DNA from: Clostridium_AD frigoriphilum
Lineage (GTDB): Bacteria > Bacillota > Clostridia > Clostridiales > Clostridiaceae
Assembly: GCF_036541405.1 (NCBI RefSeq)
Contig: NZ_JAZHFS010000012.1
Location: forward strand, 62,001 to 126,000
Direction of reading: 5' to 3'
DNA length: 64,000 bases
Below are positions 31,248-41,600 of the stretch, in pieces. The notes under the pieces were generated by a model. It saw only the letters and a list, made by a program, of their open reading frames with translations. It had not been told where the DNA came from and ran no database searches. Both the position numbers and the translations under genes were made by a program. Position 1 is the first letter of the stretch. Each line of letters opens with the position of its first letter.

Positions 31248-33548
31248 ATGATTAATATTACAGAAGAAAGTTATAAGGTGATAGAAGATTTTAAAGAAAA
31301 AGCCGATTTATATATGAATGGCAAACTTGATCCTACTAGATTTAAGGCATTTAGAGTTTCTATGGGAGTTTACGAACAAAGAGCTTCAGATACTTATATG
31401 GTAAGGACTAGGATTCCTGGTGGAGTAATTACACTAGAGCAATTTAAGCAGATAAGTGATATCTCAAAAAAATATGCAAAAGGTTTATTGCGTTTTACTT
31501 CTAGGCAGGATATTCAGTTTCAAAGTGTTGAATTAGCAGATGTATATAGTATTATGAAGGAGCTTATAGAAGTAGGTATAATTACTAAGGGAACTGGCGG
31601 TAATACAGTAAGAAATGTTGAGTGTTCCCCTCTTTCTGGAGTGTCTAGAAATGATGTATTTGACGTAACTAGTTATATGAGTGAAGTTACTAATTATTTG
31701 CTTAAAGACCCTACCACTATGAATCTTCCAAGAAAATATAAAATAGGTTTTTCAAATACTCTCGGCGACACTGGAAACGCTACAATATCTGATTTGGGAT
31801 TTATAGCAAGGGTAGTTGATGGAGCTAAAGGGTTTGAGGTTTATGGTGGTGGAGGTTTTGGAGGAAATCCAAAAGTATCACTAAAACTTGAGGATTTTAT
31901 TAATGTAAAAGATGTTTTGTATTATGTTCAAGCTATGAAGGAACTTTTTGAAAAAGAAGGGGACAGAAGCAATAAACATAAAGCAAGAATAAGGTATATT
32001 GTTGAAAGATTAGGTGAAGAAAAATTTAAACTAAGGTTTAATGAAGAACTTAAAAGAATAAAGAAAGATAGAGATGTTGATTTAATAATAGATGATGTCA
32101 TAGATGAAAAATATGATCAAATTGCTGAAGGTTCTGAAATTGATAAGGCATATGAAAGTGTTTTATTCCCTCAAAAACAAGTTGGATATACTTCTGTTTA
32201 TGTACATCCGCAAGGAGGAAATTTAGAAGCGGTAAACCTTCAAGAAATATTAGATTTTGTTAATAAATTGGATTATAAAATATCTATAAGGCTTTCAAAC
32301 ACTCAGAGCTTTTTTGTGAGAGATTTAAAAGATAACGATGCTAAAACATTATTAAAAATAATAGCACCATTTTCATCAAATTTTAACATATATAATTCAG
32401 TAACTTGCGTTGGAGCATCAACTTGTCAATTAGGACTGTGTTTATCACAAAATCTGTTGCAAGCTATAAAGGAAGAATTTAGTGAAAATACTGATGAAAT
32501 TAAAGCATCACTTCCTAGAATCTTTATATCGGGATGTCCTAATTCCTGTGGGCGTCACCAAATAGGCAAAATAGGCTTAAGTGGGAGAGCAAAAAGAACA
32601 GAAGATGGTCTAATGCCTACGTATACTGTATCATTTGGTGGTAATGTTGGGCATGGCCAAGCTAAAATCGGAGAATCATACGGTGATATTCCTGCAAAGA
32701 AGGTACCAAAGTATCTTGCAGAGATTGCTAAGCTTAAAAAAACATCCGGTTATGAGTCTTTTGAAGAGTTTTTAAATAATACCCAGAAGGATGTAAGAGA
32801 GTTAACTAATAAATATGGAGCATTGGAAACATTTAAAGAAAATCCTGACCTTTATTATGACTTTGGAGCAAGTGAAAAATTTTCTATTGAAGGACGTGGA
32901 CCTGGTGAGTGTAGTACAGGGGTATTTGATGTTATAAAACTTGACTTATCAAATGCAGAAAGTTCTCTTTTAAAGTATAAATCAAGTAAAAAATCGCAAG
33001 ATTTGTACGAGGCTGCGGTGTCATCTGCGAGAACTCTTTTAGTATTAAAGGGCATAGATACAGCAAAGGATAGAGAGATATTCAAACAATTTAATATAAA
33101 TTTTGTTGAAACTGGTTTCGTTAGCAAATCTGTTGTAGAGCTTTTCGATACGCTTCTTGATTATAAACTTGGCGATATAGTTGATATAACAAGTAAAGCA
33201 GTTGAGGTTGAATATCTTTATAACAAGGTAAAAGAAATGTATGGATCTTTAAATGGACAATTAGAAATAACACTTCCAAAGGAAGTATCAATTAACGTGT
33301 CAGAGGAATCACAAATAAGTAAAGATTATGAAGTTATTGATTTTAGAGGAGTTACATGTCCAATGAATTTTGTAAAAGTTAAAATTCAACTATCTAAAAT
33401 AAAGTCTGGTGAAAAAAGAGGATTTTATTTAGATGATGGTGATCCTATAAAAAATGTTCCATTAAGTGTTTCAAAAGAAGGTAACAAGATAATATTAATA
33501 GATAATAATTATGAAGGCTATAATTTACTTGTAGTTGAGAAAAAATAA
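31248..33548 (+). CDS. siroheme sulfite reductase fused to a TusA-like domain
   Basis: This 766-aa protein has two ferredoxin-like and siroheme repeats (residues 40-500) with the 4Fe-4S/siroheme ligands in CVGASTCQLG and GCPNSCG. A helical linker (about 550-670) follows, then a C-terminal TusA/SirA domain with VIDFRGVTCPMNFVKVKIQL (Cys-Pro motif). It should reduce sulfite to sulfide with ferredoxin-type electrons. The TusA Cys could pick up the sulfur and pass it to the carrier protein as a persulfide instead of releasing free sulfide; that is inference. GGGAAGTGA precedes the ATG. Confidence 0.9.
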   Translation: MINITEESYKVIEDFKEKADLYMNGKLDPTRFKAFRVSMGVYEQRASDTYMVRTRIPGGVITLEQFKQISDISKKYAKGLLRFTSRQDIQFQSVELADVYSIMKELIEVGIITKGTGGNTVRNVECSPLSGVSRNDVFDVTSYMSEVTNYLLKDPTTMNLPRKYKIGFSNTLGDTGNATISDLGFIARVVDGAKGFEVYGGGGFGGNPKVSLKLEDFINVKDVLYYVQAMKELFEKEGDRSNKHKARIRYIVERLGEEKFKLRFNEELKRIKKDRDVDLIIDDVIDEKYDQIAEGSEIDKAYESVLFPQKQVGYTSVYVHPQGGNLEAVNLQEILDFVNKLDYKISIRLSNTQSFFVRDLKDNDAKTLLKIIAPFSSNFNIYNSVTCVGASTCQLGLCLSQNLLQAIKEEFSENTDEIKASLPRIFISGCPNSCGRHQIGKIGLSGRAKRTEDGLMPTYTVSFGGNVGHGQAKIGESYGDIPAKKVPKYLAEIAKLKKTSGYESFEEFLNNTQKDVRELTNKYGALETFKENPDLYYDFGASEKFSIEGRGPGECSTGVFDVIKLDLSNAESSLLKYKSSKKSQDLYEAAVSSARTLLVLKGIDTAKDREIFKQFNINFVETGFVSKSVVELFDTLLDYKLGDIVDITSKAVEVEYLYNKVKEMYGSLNGQLEITLPKEVSINVSEESQISKDYEVIDFRGVTCPMNFVKVKIQLSKIKSGEKRGFYLDDGDPIKNVPLSVSKEGNKIILIDNNYEGYNLLVVEKK

Positions 33549-33564
33549 CTTCAGAGGTGTAAAT

Positions 33565-34797
33565 ATGAAATTCAACACTAAATTAATACATGGAAATCTA
33601 AAAACTGATGAAACAGGAGCAACTAATACACCACTACATTTATCAAATGCATTTGCTCATAATACGGCGGAGAAGTTAGAGGGTATAATGAAGGGTACGA
33701 GTATGGGATATGCTTACACTAGAATTTCAAACCCTACTGTTACTTCGTTTGAAAGAAGAATTGCAAGTATCGAGGGAGGCCTCGCAGCTACTGCTGCTGC
33801 CTCTGGTATGAGTGCTATATATCTTGCAATAATGAATATTGTTGAGTGTGGAGACGAAATAATAGCATCTAGTGGCCTTTTTGGGGGAACTTATGCACTT
33901 CTTAAAAATCTAAAAAGTTATGGTATAAATGTTAAGTTTTTAGAAAATTTAGATGAAGAGAGTTTAGAAGCTGTTATAAATGAAAATACAAAAATTGTAT
34001 TTGGAGAAACATTAGGTAATCCAAAGCTAGATGTATTGGATATAGAGGAAGTAGCTAAGGTTTGTAATAAACATAATCTTATTTTTATTGTAGATTCTAC
34101 TATAACAACTCCATTCCTTATAAGACCAATTGAATATGGAGCAGATATTGTTATCCATTCAACTTCTAAATATATAAATGGAACCTCAAATTCTATTGGT
34201 GGAATCATAGTAGATGGAGGAAGTAGTAAATATAAAGATATCAAGTATAAAAATTTTAATGAGTATAGTAAAAAGTTTGGGAAAATGGCATACACATCAA
34301 AGCTTAGAAATACGGTAGGAAAAGATATTGGAGCGTCTCTTGCACCTTTTAATGCTTTTTTAAATCTAACTGGAATTGAAACATTGTCACTTAGAATGAG
34401 AGAGCATTGTTCAAATACTCTAGCAGTGGCAAAATTTTTAAGTAACAATAGTAAAGTAACATCAGTAAATTATCCGAGTCTTTCGACTTCTAAATACTAT
34501 AATATAGCTCAAAAGTATTATAAAAATGGAGCTAGTGGGGTTTTAACTTTCAGACTTGGAAGCAAGGAGAATGCTTTTAAATTTATTAATAATTTAAAAA
34601 TGATTCTTAATATTACCAATATTGGTGATACTAAAACTTTAATTATTCATCCTGCCTCAACAATATGTTCTAGTAATACAGAAAATGAAAAAGAACAGAT
34701 GGGAGTTTTTGATGATTTGTTAAGGCTTTCTGTTGGCATAGAAGATATTGAAGATATACTATTTGATATTGAGAGCGCTATGAACTCCATTAACTAA
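33565..34797 (+). CDS. MetY-like O-acetylhomoserine sulfhydrylase of the thiocarboxylate operon
   Basis: The 410-aa protein has YTRISNPTVTSFE near residue 51, GETLGNPK near 147 and HSTSKYINGTSNS with PLP lysine K202. It shares the MetY-type insertion near the middle with the protein at 16895 but is diverged from it. In Wolinella a MetY partner uses the protein thiocarboxylate as sulfur donor to make homocysteine. Last place in this operon implies the same. The start at 33565 follows AGAGGTG and lies 16 bp after the sulfite reductase gene. Confidence 0.88.
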   Translation: MKFNTKLIHGNLKTDETGATNTPLHLSNAFAHNTAEKLEGIMKGTSMGYAYTRISNPTVTSFERRIASIEGGLAATAAASGMSAIYLAIMNIVECGDEIIASSGLFGGTYALLKNLKSYGINVKFLENLDEESLEAVINENTKIVFGETLGNPKLDVLDIEEVAKVCNKHNLIFIVDSTITTPFLIRPIEYGADIVIHSTSKYINGTSNSIGGIIVDGGSSKYKDIKYKNFNEYSKKFGKMAYTSKLRNTVGKDIGASLAPFNAFLNLTGIETLSLRMREHCSNTLAVAKFLSNNSKVTSVNYPSLSTSKYYNIAQKYYKNGASGVLTFRLGSKENAFKFINNLKMILNITNIGDTKTLIIHPASTICSSNTENEKEQMGVFDDLLRLSVGIEDIEDILFDIESAMNSIN

Positions 34798-34806
34798 TAG
34801 TTATAA

Positions 34807-34850
34807 AGAGCAGCTTACATGATGTTATATCACGTAAAGCTACTCTTTTT
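34807..34850 (+). terminator. terminator of the thiocarboxylate operon
   Basis: AGAG-C-AGCTTA...TAAAGCT-A-CTCT forms an interrupted hairpin followed by TTTTT. Confidence 0.75.
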
Positions 34851-34966
34851 AAGTTTTCTTATTTATTTTTCAAAAAACAAAGGATTTTACAATATTTAGT
34901 CGAATTTAATATATCAGTGATAATATATTTTGTTTATAAAAAATTATGAATAGGAAGTGATTTTTT

Positions 34967-37000
34967 GTGGAGGATAATAAAAATGAACATATTAAAATAA
35001 TGGATATTGATCCATACCTTAAACCATATGAAAGCGATATTAACCTTAGAATGAAGTCTTATTCATCTTCTAAGAAAAAATTACTAGGTTATAATCAAGA
35101 TTTTAAATCTTTTGCAAATGGTGAATTATATTATGGCTTTCATTTAATGAAAGATGGTTGGATTTATAGAGAATGGGCTCCTAATGCTGATGCTCTTTAT
35201 TTGATTGGTGACTTTAATTATTGGGATCCACATACACATCCAATGCAAAAAACAGAAAATGGAAATTGGGAAATTTTCTTACCAGGAGTACAAGCTCTTA
35301 AACATATGTCACGTGTTAAGGTAAGAGTAGTAGCAAAAAGAAAATCAAGAGATAGAATTCCACTTTATATTAAGAGAACAGTTCAGGATCATGATACTCA
35401 TGATTTTGCAGGTCAAATTTGGCAGCCAGAGCATGCATTTATCTGGCAGGATAGTGGCTTTCATATTGAAAGTACAAAACCATTATTTATATATGAAACT
35501 CATGTAGGTATGGCACAGGAAAAAGATGGCATTGGTACTTTTAATGAGTTTACAGAAAATATACTTCCAAGAATAAAAGCTGATGGTTATAATACTTTGC
35601 AACTTATGGCAATTATGCAACATCCATATTATGCATCCTTTGGCTATCAAGTATCTAATTTTTATGCTGTTTCCTCTTGGTTTGGTACCCCGGAGGATTT
35701 AAAAAAATTAATTAATACTGCTCACCTAATGGGTATTGCGGTATTGCTTGATTTAGTACATTCTCATTCAATTAAGAATATAGCTGAGGGTATTAATGAA
35801 TTTGATGGAACTGATTATCAGTTTTTCCATACTGGCATTAAAGGAAATCATCCAGCTTGGGGTACAAAACTATTTAATTACGGAAAACCAGAGGTTATTC
35901 ATTTTCTTTTATCAAATATTAAGTTTTGGCTCGAAGAATACCATTTTGATGGTTATCGATTTGACGGTGTGTCATCCATGTTATATCATCACCAAGGACT
36001 AGGAGTAGCATTTACAGATTACAGTAAATACTTTAGTATGGAGACGGATATAGAGGCAATTACATACCTTCAATTTGCAAATGATTTAATTAGGGAAGTA
36101 AATCCTACAGCTGTTACAATAGCTGAAGATATGAGTGGAATGCCAGGAATGTGTATACCTGTAAGCTTTGGTGGTCTGGGTTTTGATTATCGCTTATCTA
36201 TGGGGGTACCTGATCTTTGGGTGAAAATATTAAAAGAGTTACCTGATGAAAAATGGAGTATGAATCAATTATGGTATGAATTAACTAGTAGAAGGCCTAT
36301 GGAGAAAAACATAGGTTATTCTGAATCACATGATCAGGCACTTGTAGGGGATAAGACTATAATGTTTAGGCTAGGTGGCAAGGAAATGTATTCTCATATG
36401 CTCAAAGATGATGATAACTTAATAATAAATCGAGCAATAGAACTTGATAAACTTATTAAATTTATCACTATAACTTTAGGTGGAGAGGGATATTTAAATT
36501 TTATGGGGAATGAATTTGGTCATCCAGAATGGATTGATTTTCCAAGAGAAGGTAACAATTGGAGTTATAAATATGCCAGAAGACAATGGAGTCTTATGGA
36601 AAACAAGGATCTTAAATATGACTATTTATCAAATTTTGATAGAGAAATGATAAATTTTATAAAATATAATAATGTTTTAAGTGCTAGTGATGAGCAAAAT
36701 CTTTGGACTGATGAAAAATTTAAACTGCTTGCATTCAGAAAGGGTGGACTGGTGTTTCTATTTAATTTTAATTCGGACACTTCTTTCCCTAAATATGAAC
36801 TACCAACCTCTGAAAATGGTGATTACAAGGTTGTTTTTAATAGTGATGAAGTTATGTTTGGTGGACAAAGTAGAATTGATACGAAGTATATTTATCACAC
36901 CAAAGTGTTAAGTCATAAGGATAATAAGACTGGGGTTATAATAAACACACCAAGTAGAACTGTTCTAGTTTTAAAGAAAATAGACAATAATACAGATTAA
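34967..37000 (+). CDS. glgB: 1,4-alpha-glucan branching enzyme, GH13_8 (eukaryote-like) type
   Basis: The 677-aa protein has an N-terminal CBM48 domain (YREWAPNADALYLIGDFNYWD) and a GH13 barrel with YNTLQLMAIMQHPYYASFGYQ, LLDLVHSHS, the nucleophile Asp in DGYRFDGVSSMLYHH, the acid/base Glu in TIAEDMSGMPG and the third acid in SESHDQALVGDK. The stretch around QLMAIMQHPYYASFGYQ and SSMLYHH is typical of the subfamily that includes animal and fungal GBE. It creates alpha-1,6 branches in glycogen. No other glycogen genes are nearby. The GTG start follows AGGAAGTGA. Confidence 0.93.
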   Translation: MEDNKNEHIKIMDIDPYLKPYESDINLRMKSYSSSKKKLLGYNQDFKSFANGELYYGFHLMKDGWIYREWAPNADALYLIGDFNYWDPHTHPMQKTENGNWEIFLPGVQALKHMSRVKVRVVAKRKSRDRIPLYIKRTVQDHDTHDFAGQIWQPEHAFIWQDSGFHIESTKPLFIYETHVGMAQEKDGIGTFNEFTENILPRIKADGYNTLQLMAIMQHPYYASFGYQVSNFYAVSSWFGTPEDLKKLINTAHLMGIAVLLDLVHSHSIKNIAEGINEFDGTDYQFFHTGIKGNHPAWGTKLFNYGKPEVIHFLLSNIKFWLEEYHFDGYRFDGVSSMLYHHQGLGVAFTDYSKYFSMETDIEAITYLQFANDLIREVNPTAVTIAEDMSGMPGMCIPVSFGGLGFDYRLSMGVPDLWVKILKELPDEKWSMNQLWYELTSRRPMEKNIGYSESHDQALVGDKTIMFRLGGKEMYSHMLKDDDNLIINRAIELDKLIKFITITLGGEGYLNFMGNEFGHPEWIDFPREGNNWSYKYARRQWSLMENKDLKYDYLSNFDREMINFIKYNNVLSASDEQNLWTDEKFKLLAFRKGGLVFLFNFNSDTSFPKYELPTSENGDYKVVFNSDEVMFGGQSRIDTKYIYHTKVLSHKDNKTGVIINTPSRTVLVLKKIDNNTD

Positions 37001-37020
37001 ATATTAAAATAGATTGTAAA

Positions 37021-37080
37021 AGGGGACGGCAGTCTAAAAAATCTCGTTAATCACGAGAATATTTTTAGACAACCGTCCCT
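37021..37080. terminator. 60-bp GGGGACGG...CCGTCCC hairpin between convergent genes
   Basis: Three nested stems (GGGGACGG / CCGTCCCT, GTCTAAAAA / TTTTTAGAC, CTCGT / ACGAG) form one long hairpin. It is more GC-rich than its surroundings. It may act as a terminator for glgB and gltD but looks like a REP-like mobile hairpin. Confidence 0.6.
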
Positions 37081-37095
37081 AAGTTTTACTATATT

Positions 37096-38529
37096 TTATC
37101 CTCTTAACGAAGTTTCTCCCATTAAGTATTCATCAATATTTTTAGTAACTAAACGCCCCTCATAAATTGCCCAAACAACTAGTGATTGACCTTTTTTCAT
37201 GTCACCAGCAGCAAAAACACCTTTGGTCTTAGTCATATAATTGTCATCTACAATTACATTGCCACGGATATCAAAGTCTAAACCTAGATCGGTAAGCAAT
37301 CCTTCATGTTGTGGATGTAGAAAGCCCATAGCCAAAATAACTAGGTCAACTTTTAACTCAAATTCTGAGCCTGGTATTTCAACCATTTGCATGCCTTTTT
37401 CAGTATGTGTCCATTCCACTTTAGTGGCATGGAGAGTATTAACAAAGCCATCCTCACCAGTGAATTTTCTTGTAGTAACATTCCAATCACGGTTACAACC
37501 TTCTTCATGTGAAGTTGTAGTTTTCAATGTTCTAGGATATGTTGGCCATGGCATTGAAGCATCACGGTTGGCCGGAGGTTTTGGCATAATCTCATACTGA
37601 TATACGCTCTTAGCGCCTTGCCTAATAGCTGTTCCAATGCAATCAGAACCTGTATCACCGCCGCCTAGAACTAATACTACTTTGTCTTTAGCATTTATTT
37701 CTGTAGTTTCTATTTCTTTGCCTGAAACTCTTCTATTTTGTTGTTTTAGATAATCCATAGCAAAGTGTACACCCTTAAGCTCGCGTCCTTCAACTTTCAA
37801 ATCACGAGGGATTGTACTTCCACCGGTTAAAGCTACAGCATCAAACTGCGCTAAAAGATTTTTTGCACTATAATCTACGCCGACATTTACGTTAGTTTTA
37901 AAATTAACGCCTTCTTCTTTCATAAAGTTCACACGTCTTTCAACTATACTTTTATCTAATTTAAAGTCTGGTATACCATATCGCAAAAGTCCGCCTATTT
38001 CGTCGTCCCTCTCGAATACAGTTACATCATGTCCTACAGAATTAAGTTCAGCAGCAGCTGCAAGACCTGATGGACCTGAACCAATTACAGCAACCTTTTT
38101 ACCCGTTCTTACTCTAGGTTCTTGTGGGTTTGTCCATCCTTCTTCAAATGCTTTTTCTATGATATTTAATTCTATTTCCTTTATTGCGATGGGATCTCTA
38201 TTAACACCTAATGTACATGAACCTTCACAAGGGGCGGGGCAAATTCTGCCAGTGAATTCTGGAAAGTTATTTGTAAGAGTTAATCTGTCATATGCTTTCT
38301 CCCATTTCTCTTTATATACCATGTCATTCCAATCTGGAATTAAATTTCCAAGTGGGCAGCCCCAGTTACAAAAAGGGACGCCACACTCCATGCACCTTGC
38401 ACCTTGCTGACGTAACTTATCAACTGGAAATTTTATGAATAATTCTTTAGAGTCCTTAACTCTATCTTTAACAGGGCGTTTTTTTGCAGTTTCTCTTTTA
38501 AATTCTCTGAAACCTTGCAATTTTCCCAA
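37096..38529 (-). CDS. gltD: glutamate synthase small subunit
   Basis: The 477-aa protein has an N-terminal 4Fe-4S region (CMECGVPFCNWGCPLGNLIPDW and CPAPCEGSCTLG), an FAD site GSGPSGLAAAAELN and an NADPH site LGGGDTGSDCIG. It passes electrons from NADPH to the large subunit. The TTG at 38529 is chosen because GGAGGTG lies 6 to 8 nt upstream and the protein then begins GKLQGFREFKRE, as is usual for GltD; an upstream TTG overlaps the ribosome site itself. It lies 89 bp downstream of gltB. Confidence 0.93.
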   Translation of the reverse strand: MGKLQGFREFKRETAKKRPVKDRVKDSKELFIKFPVDKLRQQGARCMECGVPFCNWGCPLGNLIPDWNDMVYKEKWEKAYDRLTLTNNFPEFTGRICPAPCEGSCTLGVNRDPIAIKEIELNIIEKAFEEGWTNPQEPRVRTGKKVAVIGSGPSGLAAAAELNSVGHDVTVFERDDEIGGLLRYGIPDFKLDKSIVERRVNFMKEEGVNFKTNVNVGVDYSAKNLLAQFDAVALTGGSTIPRDLKVEGRELKGVHFAMDYLKQQNRRVSGKEIETTEINAKDKVVLVLGGGDTGSDCIGTAIRQGAKSVYQYEIMPKPPANRDASMPWPTYPRTLKTTTSHEEGCNRDWNVTTRKFTGEDGFVNTLHATKVEWTHTEKGMQMVEIPGSEFELKVDLVILAMGFLHPQHEGLLTDLGLDFDIRGNVIVDDNYMTKTKGVFAAGDMKKGQSLVVWAIYEGRLVTKNIDEYLMGETSLRG

Positions 38530-38560
38530 ATTTAACACCTCCAAAATTGAAAAGTATAAA

Positions 38561-38585
38561 CTGTTCTCAAAATTTGAGAGAACAG
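38561..38585 (-). other. small hairpin between gltB and gltD
   Basis: CTGTTCTC and GAGAACAG flank a 9-nt loop (or CTCAAA / TTTGAG inside). There is no strong T-run, so it may stabilise or process the mRNA rather than end it. Confidence 0.45.
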
Positions 38586-38618
38586 TCTTATATCTTCTTA
38601 TTGTATTTTCTCTCTAAT

Positions 38619-41600
38619 CTATTTTCCTTCTAGTATTGCTTTGTAAGCGGTTGGTATTACTCTTTTGAATTTTGATTTATATTCATTCCAATTATTTAAA
38701 ATTTTATTAGCTTTGTTACTGTTAGTAGCCTCAAAATGTTCTTTTATTATTGAATAAAGCTGATCTAAATCTAATTTTGAGGTTATTGATTCTACTTCAA
38801 TCATTTCCATATTACATTTTGATTTAAAAGTTTCATTCTCATCTATAACGTATGCTATACCACCGCTCATTCCGGCTCCAAAGTTTCTACCAGTTCTTCC
38901 TATAATAACTACAACTCCGCCAGTCATATATTCACAACCGTGATCTCCAATTCCTTCAGCTACAGCCTGGGCTCCTGAATTTCTTACTGCAAAACGTTCA
39001 CCTACGAGTCCGTTTATAAACAATTTACCAGAAGTTGCTCCATAAAGAATTGTATTACCAGCAATAAAGTTTTCATCTTGGACAAATGTACAATTTTGTG
39101 GTGTTTTTACAATAATCTTAGCACCGGATAATCCCTTGCCAACATAATCATTTGCATCTCCTACTAATCTTAATGTTAATCCATTAGCACCAAATGCTCC
39201 AAAACTTTGACCTGCAGCTCCTACAAAATTTAATGTTATTGTATCGTCTGGAAGACCAGTAGCACCATATTTCATAGCGATTCTCCCGCTTAACATTGCA
39301 CCAACAGAACGATTAACATTTTCAATTTCTAAGTTAAATGTACTTTTCATTCCATTTTCTAAAGATTCTTTTGCCATTTCAATAAGTTTATAATCTAAAG
39401 AATTGTCTAAACCATGATTCTGAGCAATTACACAGTAACGTTTAATTCTCTTTGGCATATCTGGTTTATATAAAATATTTGATAAATCTAGATTTTTTGC
39501 TTTCCAATGAGTGATTGCTTTTTTAGGACTAATCTTATCTACTCTACCTACCATTTCATTCATAGTTCTAAACCCAAGTTTTGCCATATGCTCCCTTATT
39601 TCCATTGCAATAAAGGTAAAGAAGTTTACAACATATTCAGGTTTGCCTTTGAAATTCTTACGAAGTTCTGGATCTTGAGTAGCTATACCCATATCGCAAG
39701 TATTTAAATGACAATTTCTTAGCATAGTACAACCTAGAACTACAAGAGCTGTAGTTGCAAATCCAAATTCTTCAGCTCCAAGAAGTGCAGCGATAACAAC
39801 ATCGCGGCCTGTTTTAAGCTGACCATCAGTTTGAACTGTTACTCTGCTTCTTAAATTGTTTAGCAGAAGTACCTGCTGAGTCTCAGCAAGTCCAAGCTCC
39901 CAAGGAAGTCCTGCATGCTTAATAGATGATAGTGGGGAAGCTCCTGTTCCACCATCATGACCACTTATTACTATAGCATCAGAATGTGCTTTAACAACTC
40001 CAGCAGCTATTGTTCCAACTCCTAATTCTGAAACTAATTTCGTACTTATTCGTGCATGAGGATTTACACTCTTTAAATCATAAATAAGCTGAGCTAAATC
40101 TTCAATTGAGTATATATCATGATGAGGTGGTGGTGATATTAAATCAATTCCAGGCGTTGAATGCCTAAGTCTTGCTATATTAACATCTACTTTTTTACCT
40201 GGTAGTTGCCCACCTTCTCCAGGTTTAGCACCTTGAGCTATCTTAATTTGTAATTCATCTGCATTAACAAGGTATTCAGTTGTAACTCCAAATCTAGCAG
40301 AAGCTATTTGTTTAATTGCACTTCGTCTTAAATCTCCATTCTGATCAACCTTGAATCTTTCAGGGTCTTCTCCACCTTCACCAGTATTACTTTTTCCACC
40401 AAGTCTATTCATAGCTATAGCCATAGTTTCATGAGCTTCTTTACTGATAGATCCAAATGACATTGCACCTGAGCAGAAACGCTTAACTATTTCACTTATT
40501 GGTTCAACTTGCTCTATTGGAATTTCATTTCCATAATTAAGTTCGAATAATCCTCTAATGGTACATAAATGTTTGTCCTGATCATTTATGATTTTTGAGT
40601 ATTCTTTATATAAGTTGTAATCGTTAGTCCTTGCAGCTACTTGAAGTTTATATATTGTATCAGGATTAAACAGGTGATATTCTCCATCTTTTCTCCAAGA
40701 ATATAATCCACCAACATCGAGTTCTGCTATAGGTTTTCTTAACTTATTAAATGCATTTTTATGTCTAATTAATACTTCCTTTGCCACAGTTTCTATACCA
40801 ATTCCACCAATTCTAGAAGGTGTTCCTCCAAAATATTTTTGTAGAAAGTCAGAATTTAAGCCAACAGCATCAAAAATTTGTGCCCCGTGATAACTTTGAA
40901 TAGTTGATATTCCCATCTTTGATAATATTTTTAGAAGACCTTGTGATACTGCATGTATATAGTTTTCATGAGCTTTTTCTATAGAAATATTTTCTATATC
41001 ACCCTCATTTATAATATTATCAATTGATTTAAATGCAAGGTATGGATTAACACCAGTTGCACCATAACCAATTAATAAGGCCATATGCATTGTCTCTCTT
41101 GCTTCTCCTGTTTCAACTATTATAGAAACAAAAGTTCTGGTTTTTTCGCGTATTAAATGCTGTTGAACAGCAGATAACGCAAGCAAACTTGGGATTGCAG
41201 CATCATATGAGTCTACTAATCTGTCACTAAGAACGATAATATTATATCCTTCTTTAATTCTTGTAGATGCTCTTTCACAAATTTTATCAAGTGCCATTTT
41301 GAAACCTTCAACCCCAGTGTCTGCCTTAAAAGTTATAGGGATTGTTGTAGTTTTAAAAGCATTATCTTTTAAATTCTTAATTTTAGCCATTTCTAAATTT
41401 GTTAAAAGGGGTCTGCTTATTTCAATAAATGGATTATCATTAGAATCCTGATTTAAAACATTATATTGAGAGCCCACATAGTTCATTAAAGACATTACCA
41501 TTTTTTCTCTAATTGAATCAATTGGAGGATTGGTAACTTGGGCAAAAAGTTGCTTAAAATAAGCAAATAAAAGCTGTGGTTTGTTAGATAAAACAGCAAG

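Noticed and set aside
33918..34448. 176-aa antisense frame inside the metY-like gene
   Set aside because: Shadow of the real gene; no ribosome site and no recognisable motif.
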